This document shows positions 1-5,306 of a stretch of DNA of 6,429 nt, piece after piece. The DNA is from Actinotignum schaalii (GTDB lineage Bacteria > Actinomycetota > Actinomycetes > Actinomycetales > Actinomycetaceae): assembly GCA_946222725.1 (NCBI GenBank), contig CAMIHT010000096.1:1-6429 (forward strand), given 5' to 3'. The position numbers and the translations under genes are program-made. A model generated the notes under the pieces. It did no database searches. It was not told the origin of the DNA and saw only the letters and a program-made list of their open reading frames with translations. Each line of letters starts with the position of its first letter. The first letter of the stretch is position 1.

Positions 1-438
1 ATTGAGGCCCCGGGACGCCCCGGGGGAATGCGCGCCGTCGCCGCACCGGAAGTGCGCCGCCCGAAACCGGGCGAACGTATTACTCAAGCTGAACTGGCCG
101 ATATGACCGGAGCCGCGCTAGGCACCATTGAGGAGCTCGTCACCGCTGGCATCCTTACTACCGACGCACGCGGGCGCCTATCCGCCCAATCGGCGGATAT
201 TGTGCGTTACTGCGTGATGCTGCTGGAAGCCGGTTATGATCTACGTCAGATTCGCAGCGTCAAAAATTCCGCACACGCTCAAGCCGTGATGATTACCACC
301 CAGCTAGCTACCGAGCTGGCAAAGAAAACACCGGTTGCCTCCGAGCGCGCCCTCAACCAGGCTGCCGAGGACGGCACCACCATCGCTCGGCTTTACGGCG
401 CTCTTCTCACGGAAAACGTCGAAGTGGAACTGCGCTAA
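1..438 (+). CDS. ftsR: MerR-family regulator FtsR-like, C-terminal half (5' end cut by window edge)
   Basis: The reading frame is open from position 1, so the ATG at 28 is probably an internal Met and the true start lies outside the window. About 145 residues are visible. They match, from memory, the C-terminal half of the actinobacterial MerR protein called FtsR in Corynebacterium (Rv1828 in M. tuberculosis). The shared layout is a linker, a helical stretch beginning ITQAELADMTG, the phrase LVTAGILTTDARGRL, and a long helical tail (LLEAGYDLRQIRSVKNSAHAQ) ending near LYGALLTENVEVELR. The DNA-binding winged-helix half is not in view, so the MerR assignment rests on this C-terminal resemblance and on the partner MerR gene at 5307. 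FtsR is a transcription factor reported to act on ftsZ and cell division in Corynebacterium. A generic MerR regulator is the alternative. No clear terminator follows the stop codon. Confidence 0.72.
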   Translation: MEAPGRPGGMRAVAAPEVRRPKPGERITQAELADMTGAALGTIEELVTAGILTTDARGRLSAQSADIVRYCVMLLEAGYDLRQIRSVKNSAHAQAVMITTQLATELAKKTPVASERALNQAAEDGTTIARLYGALLTENVEVELR

Positions 439-523
439 GGTGCGTTCCACCGCCGCGCTCACGGGGCATGTTTTCAACCTCGTCTTAATGCACTAAGGCC
501 AGCTCGCCGCTCCGGCAAGTAGC

Positions 524-537
524 CTTTTGCGCAAAAG
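524..537. promoter_or_regulatory. 14-bp perfect palindrome, candidate operator of the purine operon
   Basis: CTTTTGCGCAAAAG reads the same on both strands and lies about 117 nt before the permease start. It is even-length with a central CG, the geometry of LacI-family operators, but other dimeric repressors could use it. A TANNNT-type -10 candidate (TAGCCT, 520-525) overlaps its left edge, though no convincing -35 was found. I did not notice a second copy in the window. The operator role is inference. Confidence 0.35.
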
Positions 538-579
538 TGAGCCACGTCAGGCAGACAGCACCGCCCACTCAGGAGTAAG

Positions 580-606
580 GTGGCAGTACAACTTCATATC
601 GATTGA
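580..606 (+). CDS. Possible 8-codon leader ORF upstream of the permease
   Basis: A GTG at 580 is preceded by AGGAG (571-575) and opens an 8-codon frame reading VAVQLHID (Met in place of the first Val if initiated), stopping at TGA 604-606. The AGGAG is otherwise unexplained: it lies about 80 nt before the permease start, which has its own AGGAGA. The spacing of 4 nt is rather short and the peptide has no run of a single amino acid that would suggest classical attenuation. A small hairpin (CCCAG 613-617 with CTGGG 624-628) follows. This could be chance, and the call is speculative. Confidence 0.15.
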   Translation: MAVQLHID

Positions 607-641
607 ACCGAACCCAGGTCATGCTGGGCACCTCAACTAGC

Positions 642-647
642 AGGAGA
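642..647 (+). promoter_or_regulatory. Shine-Dalgarno fixing the permease start
   Basis: AGGAGA ends 6 nt before ATG 654. It supports that start over the in-frame TTG at 603, which has no comparable site at the right distance. Confidence 0.75.
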
Positions 648-653
648 CAATTA

Positions 654-2072
654 ATGTCAGGTTCTGTGGAAACCCAAGGTATCGACCTTGTATCGCCCCA
701 CGAAAGGTACGGTCGCCCCCGCGATCTTTTCTTCCTGTGGGCGGGCACAACCACTAATATTTTTACCGTGTCCTACGGCGCCATGCTGGTGCTGCTTTAC
801 GGACTTTCATTCACGCAAGCGCTCGCCGTTATCGTAATCGGCAACGTTATCGCATACCCGCTTCTCGCGCTAACCTCCATTCAAGGGCCACTAACCGGCA
901 CCACCACGATGACCATTTCGCGAGCATCACTCGGTACTCGCGGAGCTCGTATTAATGGAGTTTTGTCCTGGCTGATGCTCATCGGCTTCGAAGCCGGGGG
1001 ACTCATTCTCGTTTACTACGCCTGTGAGGCACTCCTTGCTCGCGCGGGTATCGCCCTGGAGGGCGGCGCGCAGATTACCGTCGTCGTTCTTCTTGCGGGT
1101 ATTCAGCTTCTTCTTCCCCTTCTTGGCCACCGGATACTCATGGCAGCACAAAAATACGCAACCATGATTTTCACGGTGGCTTTTATTGTGTTAGCAGCCC
1201 TGATTATTCCGCAGGCCGCGCCGGGCGCCTCCGCGGGTACCGATTCGCTCTTCACCCTGATTTCTGCGACCTCGCTCGTTATTGTTTCGGGCGGGCTTTC
1301 CTGGGCGCCCAGCGGAGCGAATTTCTCCCGTTACCTACCCGCTGATTCTTCGCCACTCGCAGTGGGAACCTGGGCGGCACTGGGTGGATTTATTCCCTAC
1401 GTACTACTACAGACTCTCGGAGCAGCGATGGCAACCGTTGCGGTTCCCGCTGAGGTGGAACTTTCTAACCCGCTGGCCGTCCCGGCGATCCTCAGCCCGG
1501 CGTTCGCGGTGCCTTTCCTCATTCTTGTTATGGTCGGTTTGCTGCTCCAAAACGGCACCAACCTCTATTCTTCCGGCCTGAATTTACAGACCGCCGGTAT
1601 CCACGTTCCGCGCATGGTTATCGTGTGCATCGATAGCCTGATCTGCGTGGCCATCTGCATTTTCGCGATCCAACAGGAAGCGTTCTACAGCCTTCTCAAT
1701 GCTTTCGCCGCCTCGCTAAGCATCTGGCTGGCACCGTGGGTGACCGTATATTTGCTGGATTGGGTGGCCCGGCATGGTACCTACCATCTTTCCGGCCTCG
1801 CGATTGAATCCCACGGCCCCTACTGGGGAATCGGCGGGGTGCGTTGGTCCGGGATGGCCGCGCTGCTGGGCGGCATGCTCTGCTCAGCGCTCTTCACAAA
1901 CTCTGGCTACCTGGTGGGCCCCCTCACTCGACTCCTCGTGGATGTGCCCGCCGCGGCACCGGATCTGTCCATTCCCGCCGGAGTGATCGCCTCCGCGCTA
2001 ATCTACCTGGCTCTGCGCCCGGTGCGCGAACGCGAACGCGCTGCCCGCCGGGCCTTCATTACCGCTGCCTAA
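654..2072 (+). CDS. NCS1-family nucleobase permease (purine/cytosine permease type)
   Basis: This 472-residue membrane protein is likely to import a purine or pyrimidine base across the cytoplasmic membrane by ion symport, as NCS1 (Fcy/CodB-like) transporters do. The cytoplasmic N-terminus leads into a first membrane segment with WAGTTTNIFTVSYG (residues 29-42). The loop-helix stretch GPLTGTTTMTISRASLG (78-94) is the family's conserved early motif. SWAPSGANFSRYLP (216-229) corresponds to the central motif usually written DYSRYLP. I see about twelve hydrophobic segments, and the length is normal for the family. The end is charged (PVRERERAARRAF). ATG 654 was chosen over TTG 603 because of its AGGAGA site and because the added 17 residues look like non-coding leader. 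It is the first gene of the probable operon with two deaminases, so adenine or another 6-aminopurine is the inferred substrate. Cytosine, hypoxanthine or other bases remain possible. Confidence 0.88.
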   Translation: MSGSVETQGIDLVSPHERYGRPRDLFFLWAGTTTNIFTVSYGAMLVLLYGLSFTQALAVIVIGNVIAYPLLALTSIQGPLTGTTTMTISRASLGTRGARINGVLSWLMLIGFEAGGLILVYYACEALLARAGIALEGGAQITVVVLLAGIQLLLPLLGHRILMAAQKYATMIFTVAFIVLAALIIPQAAPGASAGTDSLFTLISATSLVIVSGGLSWAPSGANFSRYLPADSSPLAVGTWAALGGFIPYVLLQTLGAAMATVAVPAEVELSNPLAVPAILSPAFAVPFLILVMVGLLLQNGTNLYSSGLNLQTAGIHVPRMVIVCIDSLICVAICIFAIQQEAFYSLLNAFAASLSIWLAPWVTVYLLDWVARHGTYHLSGLAIESHGPYWGIGGVRWSGMAALLGGMLCSALFTNSGYLVGPLTRLLVDVPAAAPDLSIPAGVIASALIYLALRPVRERERAARRAFITAA

Positions 2073-2126
2073 AGGCGGCATACCGTCACCCCGCACCAAC
2101 ATCGTCATTATTTTTAGGAGAAACTC

Positions 2127-3893
2127 ATGCCTCATCGTCAGCTTCTTGATGTCGCCTACGGGCGCGCCCACGCCGACACCATTATTGACAACGGAATTCT
2201 GGTGAACGTTCTCACTGGGGAAACCTACCCGGCCTCCGTTGCCATCGCTTACGGACGCGTGGCCGCGGTGGGGAACGTGGACGCGCAGCGCGGCCCGAAT
2301 ACCACCGTTATTGATGCCGACGGCGCCTATCTGACTCCCGGTCTCATTGACGGGCATCAGCACATCGAATGCTCCAAGCTTTCCGTGACGATGTTCGCGG
2401 ATCTGGTATCCCGCTACGGAACAACCTCCGTTATTTCCGGCCTCGACCAGATCCTGGTATCCGCAGGCCTGGAAGGCGTCAAGGAATTCCTGGCCGAAGC
2501 TGAAGAATCCTCCATGCGAGTGTGGTGGGGTGCGCCCGCTAAAGCTCCCTACACGGTTCCTGAATCTACCGTCGGGCACCGTTTCGCGGTGGAAGACCAT
2601 CGGAAAGTGCAGCGCATGCCCGAATGCGTGGGCCTGTGGGAAACCGTGCAGGAAATGGTGGAATACGGTGATGAAGAAGTCCTCACCGCCATGGACCTGG
2701 CCGAGGAAAACCGCCTGCACGCCTTTGGCTGCGCACCGCTCGTGGATGCCCGCCGGGTAGCCGGCTACGCGGCTTCGGGCGTGACGCTGTGTCACGAATC
2801 CTATTCTCCGGAAGAAGAACTGGAGAAGATGCGTAACGGCATCAATATCCTTATCCGGGAATCCACCGCCGCCCCGATGCTCGAGGAAAATATTAAGCTC
2901 ATCACCGAGATGGGGGCCCCGGCCCACCGGGTTGGTTTCTGTACCGACGATGTGACGGCCACCGATATTTTGGGCCGCGGCCACCTCGATTACGTGGTGC
3001 GCCTGGCCATTGCGAAGGGAATTGATCCCGTCACCGCGATCCAGATGGCCACGATTAACACCGCGCGGATGTTCCAACTCGATGACCGCATCGGTGCGAT
3101 TGCTCCGGGGCGTTTCGCGGATATTCTCTTCGTTGATTCCCTCGATGATTTCCGGCCCCGCACGGTCCTCAAGGGTGGGAGGATCGTGGCGCAGAACGGT
3201 GCCGCCGTGCACGCCCCGCATGCGCCGCAGCGCACCGCCGCGGTGCTCGATACTTTCAAGCTCGCCCCGGTCGGCGCTGATCGCATCGCAGTTCGGGTTG
3301 CCGATTCGGCTACCTCGGCGCGGGTGCGCACCATCGTGCTCTCCAAGGATGTTGCTTTCAAACGCCCCGGCGCTGAGGTGGAACTCAAGGTAGTGGACGG
3401 AAAAGTACAACCCGATACTGCCCAGGATGCCATTTATGTATGCGTAGCGGAACGCTACGGCAAAACCACGAATCTGCCCGTTGCTTTTATTCAGGGCTTC
3501 GGCCTCAAGCGCGGGGCAATTGCCACCTCGGCGGCCCCGGACGATAACAATGTGGTGTGCGCGGGAGTAAACCCGGAGGATATCGCGCTGGCGATTAACG
3601 AAGTTTCCCGCCTGGGCGGGGGACAGGTTGCGGTGTGTGATGGCGAGGTTGTTGCCTCGCTGCCCCTCCCGGTGGGTGGCATTGTTGCCGACCTGGTAGC
3701 CGAAGATATGGCCGCCGCCGAAGCGGAGATGGACCGGGCTGCCCGGGAGGTGCTGGGTGCGGATCTCGATTCGCCCTTTGGCCAGCTCATCTTCCTGTCC
3801 ATCACCGCGATTCCCGATTGGGCGATCACCGATCTCGGCCTCATTGACTGCGTCAAATTTGACGTCGTCGATCCCGTTATTGCAACGCGGTAA
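2127..3893 (+). CDS. ade: Adenine deaminase-like amidohydrolase (Ade type), divergent active site
   Basis: The protein has 588 residues, a normal length for Ade enzymes, which convert adenine to hypoxanthine and ammonia in the cytoplasm. An N-terminal amidohydrolase beta-sandwich edge (DNGILVNVLTGE, 21-32) precedes the metal barrel, with PGLIDGHQHIECS (71-83; H77, H79, E81). Further barrel positions are E172 in GLWE, H223 in CHES and D274/D275 in FCTDD. IGAIAPGRFADIL (322-334) closes the barrel part. The C-terminal adenine-deaminase domain has GFGLKRGAIATS (457-468), RLGGGQVAV and SLPLPVGGI. Two departures stand out. The His of the usual DGHAPG/DGHCPG motif aligns with C202 (FGCAP), and the C-terminal AHDSHN is APDDNN (470-475). 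Activity on adenine is thus likely but not assured. TAGGAG at 2115-2120 sets the ATG. The permease ends 54 nt upstream and another deaminase begins 43 nt downstream. Confidence 0.85.
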   Translation: MPHRQLLDVAYGRAHADTIIDNGILVNVLTGETYPASVAIAYGRVAAVGNVDAQRGPNTTVIDADGAYLTPGLIDGHQHIECSKLSVTMFADLVSRYGTTSVISGLDQILVSAGLEGVKEFLAEAEESSMRVWWGAPAKAPYTVPESTVGHRFAVEDHRKVQRMPECVGLWETVQEMVEYGDEEVLTAMDLAEENRLHAFGCAPLVDARRVAGYAASGVTLCHESYSPEEELEKMRNGINILIRESTAAPMLEENIKLITEMGAPAHRVGFCTDDVTATDILGRGHLDYVVRLAIAKGIDPVTAIQMATINTARMFQLDDRIGAIAPGRFADILFVDSLDDFRPRTVLKGGRIVAQNGAAVHAPHAPQRTAAVLDTFKLAPVGADRIAVRVADSATSARVRTIVLSKDVAFKRPGAEVELKVVDGKVQPDTAQDAIYVCVAERYGKTTNLPVAFIQGFGLKRGAIATSAAPDDNNVVCAGVNPEDIALAINEVSRLGGGQVAVCDGEVVASLPLPVGGIVADLVAEDMAAAEAEMDRAAREVLGADLDSPFGQLIFLSITAIPDWAITDLGLIDCVKFDVVDPVIATR

Positions 3894-3921
3894 CGTAACG
3901 GGTACCCGCGAACGTAACCGC
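3887..3921 (+). repeat. Imperfect inverted repeat spanning the ade stop codon
   Basis: GCGGTAACGT (3887-3896) and ACGTAACCGC (3912-3921) pair at nine of ten positions around a 15-nt loop. The loop contains the perfect palindrome CGGGTACCCG (3899-3908). The structure covers the ade stop codon and ends 4 nt before the AAAGGA site of the next gene, so it could tune translation or mRNA processing between the two deaminases. It lacks a T-run, so it is unlikely to be a strong terminator. Confidence 0.35.
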
Positions 3922-3925
3922 GCAG

Positions 3926-3931
3926 AAAGGA
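3926..3931 (+). promoter_or_regulatory. Shine-Dalgarno fixing the second deaminase start
   Basis: AAAGGA lies 5 nt before ATG 3937. It supports this start over the in-frame ATG at 3757, which would overlap ade by about 45 codons and add a prefix unlike any deaminase N-terminus. Confidence 0.75.
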
Positions 3932-3936
3932 AAAAT

Positions 3937-4944
3937 ATGACTGCGATATCCCCCTTCGTGCAGGGTCTGCCCAAAGTTGAGCTCCACCTGCATATTGAAG
4001 GCACCCTGGAACCCGATCTCAAATTCAAGCTCGCCGCACGTAACGGCGTGGAGCTTCCCTACGCCAGCGAAGAGGAGGTGCGGGCTTCCTACCAATTCGA
4101 TGACCTCGCCTCCTTCCTGAACGCGTATTACGAAGGCATGAGCGTGCTGCTTACCGCGGAAGATTTCTATGACCTCGCGATGGCGTATTTCCGCAAGGTA
4201 GCACGCCAAAACGTTCGCTACGTGGAGATGTTCTTCGATCCGCAAGCGCATACCTCGCGCGGGGTGGAATTCCATACCGTCATCTCCGGGCTGCGGCGTG
4301 CCCAGATTGAGGCGCGCGAACAGCTGGGTGTGGACAGCGCTCTGATTATGTGTTTCCTGCGGGATTTCCAGGCCGAATACGCCATGGCAACCCTGCTGGA
4401 ATCCCTGCCGTACCGCCCCTGGATTATCGGCGTGGGGCTTGATTCGGATGAAACCGGCAACCCGCCCGCCAAGTTCGCGGCCGTTTTTGCCAAGGCCCGC
4501 GAGCTGGGCTATCAGCTGACGATGCACTGCGACGTCGATATTGCAGATTCAGCGGAGCATATTCGTCAGGTTCTCGAGGATGTGCGTGTAGACCGCGTGG
4601 ACCACGGTACCAATGTGGTGGAAAAGCCCGAGTTGGTGGAATACATGGCTGAGCACGGTATCGGTCTGACCTCCTGCCCGATCTCCAATACCTGGGTGTC
4701 CGACGGCTCTAAGGTGGGACTGCTCACCGAACTGGATAAACGGGGGGTCAAGGTTACTGTCAATTCGGACGACCCGGCCTATTTCGGTGGCTATATCGCG
4801 GAGAATTACCAGCGCGTGGCGGACGAAGCCGGAGTAGATAAGGAGACCCTCAAGCGTTTCGCGCGCAATGCGGTGGATATTTCCTGGGCGCCGGCCTCGC
4901 TCAAGGAACGCATCGCCTCGGAGATTGCTGCCTACGAGGCCTAA
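3937..4944 (+). CDS. Adenosine-deaminase-fold adenine deaminase-like enzyme
   Basis: This 335-residue cytoplasmic enzyme belongs to the adenosine deaminase superfamily. It looks most like the adenine-specific branch (yeast Aah1, Pseudomonas Pa0148) rather than true adenosine deaminase. PKVELHLHIEGTLEPDL (12-28) carries the zinc pair H17/H19. FDPQAHTSRG (100-109) and VGLDSDETGNPPAKF (166-180) are typical of the adenine deaminase branch. DHG (222-224) and NSDDPAYFGGY (276-286; D278, D279) supply the catalytic His and the metal and substrate aspartates. The family's HAGE motif, whose Glu assists catalysis, is replaced by HCDVD (197-201), with about two extra residues before DHG. H197 keeps the zinc ligand, but the acid residue must be D199, D201 or something else. 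Automatic annotation may well call it adenosine deaminase. It is the last gene of the probable permease-deaminase operon, and adenine or a modified 6-aminopurine is the inferred substrate. Confidence 0.85.
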   Translation: MTAISPFVQGLPKVELHLHIEGTLEPDLKFKLAARNGVELPYASEEEVRASYQFDDLASFLNAYYEGMSVLLTAEDFYDLAMAYFRKVARQNVRYVEMFFDPQAHTSRGVEFHTVISGLRRAQIEAREQLGVDSALIMCFLRDFQAEYAMATLLESLPYRPWIIGVGLDSDETGNPPAKFAAVFAKARELGYQLTMHCDVDIADSAEHIRQVLEDVRVDRVDHGTNVVEKPELVEYMAEHGIGLTSCPISNTWVSDGSKVGLLTELDKRGVKVTVNSDDPAYFGGYIAENYQRVADEAGVDKETLKRFARNAVDISWAPASLKERIASEIAAYEA

Positions 4945-5016
4945 TTGAACGGTGCGCTGAGGGCTGGCGCGCGGTATCTCGCACGCTTGCCTCAGGTACC
5001 TCAACTGTCACAATAA

Positions 5017-5047
5017 CACCGCGTGTATCTTTTATCACATCGCGGTG
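5017..5047 (+). repeat. GC-rich hairpin downstream of the purine operon
   Basis: CACCGCG (5017-5023) pairs perfectly with CGCGGTG (5041-5047), and TGT/ACA can extend the stem past a one-base bulge. The loop is T-rich (ATCTTTTATC). It sits 73 nt after the last operon stop codon and 8 nt before a stronger hairpin. It may contribute to termination or to 3'-end protection of the mRNA. Confidence 0.35.
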
Positions 5048-5054
5048 AGAACGA

Positions 5055-5094
5055 CGGCGCCGGCCGCTTCTCATGTGGGAGCGTGCCGGCGCCG
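5055..5094 (+). terminator. Likely terminator hairpin of the purine operon
   Basis: CGGCGCCGGC (5055-5064) and GCCGGCGCCG (5085-5094) form a 10-bp all-GC perfect stem, extended inward by CGCT/AGCG past a single bulged T. Only a short TTT (5100-5102) follows after a GC-rich spacer, so it is not a textbook intrinsic terminator. In GC-rich actinobacteria such hairpins with weak T-tracts are common at operon ends. The distance from the stop codon is 110 nt. Confidence 0.45.
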
Positions 5095-5115
5095 CGGGCT
5101 TTAAGTGGCGGCAAC

Positions 5116-5146
5116 TAGCCAATCTCAAGGATGGGTGCGGTAAGCT
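5116..5146 (+). promoter_or_regulatory. Weak promoter candidate with 19-bp spacer before the second MerR gene
   Basis: TAGCCA (5116-5121) and TAAGCT (5141-5146) resemble -35 and actinobacterial TANNNT -10 elements, separated by 19 bp. A long spacer is typical of MerR-controlled promoters, but the large palindrome lies downstream of this site rather than inside the spacer. If used, the transcript would carry both inverted repeats in a leader of roughly 150 nt. Confidence 0.25.
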
Positions 5147-5185
5147 AGGGGAGTAGCAAACGGTGCTTGCCCGCGGCGCTTTACC

Positions 5186-5208
5186 CTAAAGCTCAAGTTG
5201 AGCTTTAG
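5186..5208. promoter_or_regulatory. 23-bp perfect palindrome, candidate MerR operator
   Basis: CTAAAGCTCAA (5186-5196) and TTGAGCTTTAG (5198-5208) are exact reverse complements around one central G. The site ends 98 nt before the MerR gene at 5307. Inverted CTCAA/TTGAG half-sites recall operators of some MerR-family proteins (SoxR boxes, HspR HAIR elements). Autoregulation by the adjacent MerR protein, or control by the FtsR-like protein, is inferred. No T-run follows, which argues against a terminator. Confidence 0.5.
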
Positions 5209-5225
5209 ACACGCCGCACCGGGCG

Positions 5226-5254
5226 CTGACCTGCTGGCCGGCCTGCTATATCGT
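5226..5254 (+). promoter_or_regulatory. Weak promoter candidate close to the second MerR gene
   Basis: CTGACC (5226-5231) and TATCGT (5249-5254) each match four of six bases of the sigma-70-type consensus, with a 17-bp spacer. Transcription would start near 5261 and give a leader of about 45 nt. The 23-bp palindrome would lie just upstream of the -35. This is a competing candidate to 5116-5146. Confidence 0.3.
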
Positions 5255-5280
5255 GGTAGCTAACACTGGCAACCGGCCAG
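5234..5280 (+). repeat. 8-bp perfect inverted repeat ahead of the second MerR gene
   Basis: CTGGCCGG (5234-5241) pairs with CCGGCCAG (5273-5280). The 31-nt loop contains a smaller pair, GCTA (5245-5248) with TAGC (5257-5260). The repeat brackets the -10 candidate at 5249-5254 and ends 17 nt before the GGAGAG ribosome site. It could be an operator or, with a promoter further upstream, a leader hairpin. Confidence 0.35.
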
Positions 5281-5297
5281 AATCCACGCTGCGAAAC

Positions 5298-5303
5298 GGA
5301 GAG
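5298..5303 (+). promoter_or_regulatory. Shine-Dalgarno fixing the second MerR start
   Basis: GGAGAG precedes ATG 5307, with 5 nt between GGAG and the start codon. This supports ATG 5307 over the in-frame GTG at 5253, which would overlap the -10 candidate and the inverted repeat. Confidence 0.7.
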
Positions 5304-5306
5304 ACT

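Larger units (their letters stand above)
4945..5306. other. 362-nt intergenic region between the purine operon and the second MerR gene
   Basis: I see no convincing gene here. The left part holds two GC-rich hairpins (5017-5047 and 5055-5094), probably ending the purine operon. The right part holds a 23-bp perfect palindrome (5186-5208), an 8-bp inverted repeat (5234-5241 with 5273-5280) and two weak promoter candidates, all probably serving the gene at 5307. I recognised no tRNA or known riboswitch in it. Confidence 0.7.

Noticed and set aside
28..438. Treating the first regulator as a complete 136-residue gene starting at ATG 28.
   Set aside because: The frame is open to position 1, no ribosome site precedes 28, and the visible part matches only the C-terminal half of the family.
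603..653. TTG 603 as the permease start.
   Set aside because: AGGAGA lies at proper distance only from ATG 654, and the extra 17 residues do not look like an NCS1 N-terminus.
439..653. A purine riboswitch before the permease operon.
   Set aside because: I do not see the conserved core sequences or the three-stem junction of the guanine/adenine class, although a different class cannot be excluded by eye.
3851..3864. CGTCAAATTTGACG, a 14-bp perfect palindrome.
   Set aside because: It lies inside the conserved C-terminal coding part of the Ade-like gene and encodes ordinary family sequence, so it is probably incidental.
3757..3936. ATG 3757 as the start of the second deaminase.
   Set aside because: It would overlap ade in another frame by about 45 codons, and ATG 3937 has a good AAAGGA site and a typical family N-terminus.
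1998..4028. A 676-codon open frame on the - strand covering the whole Ade-like gene.
   Set aside because: It lies opposite a clear amidohydrolase gene, its translation shows no recognisable domain, and long antisense frames are common in GC-biased coding DNA.
4549..5004. A 151-codon open frame on the - strand.
   Set aside because: It mostly shadows the second deaminase gene and has no recognisable domain or ribosome site.
5100..5185. A possible tRNA or structured RNA gene.
   Set aside because: I found no cloverleaf, no T-loop consensus and no strong pairing beyond a 5-bp CTAGC/GCTAG match.
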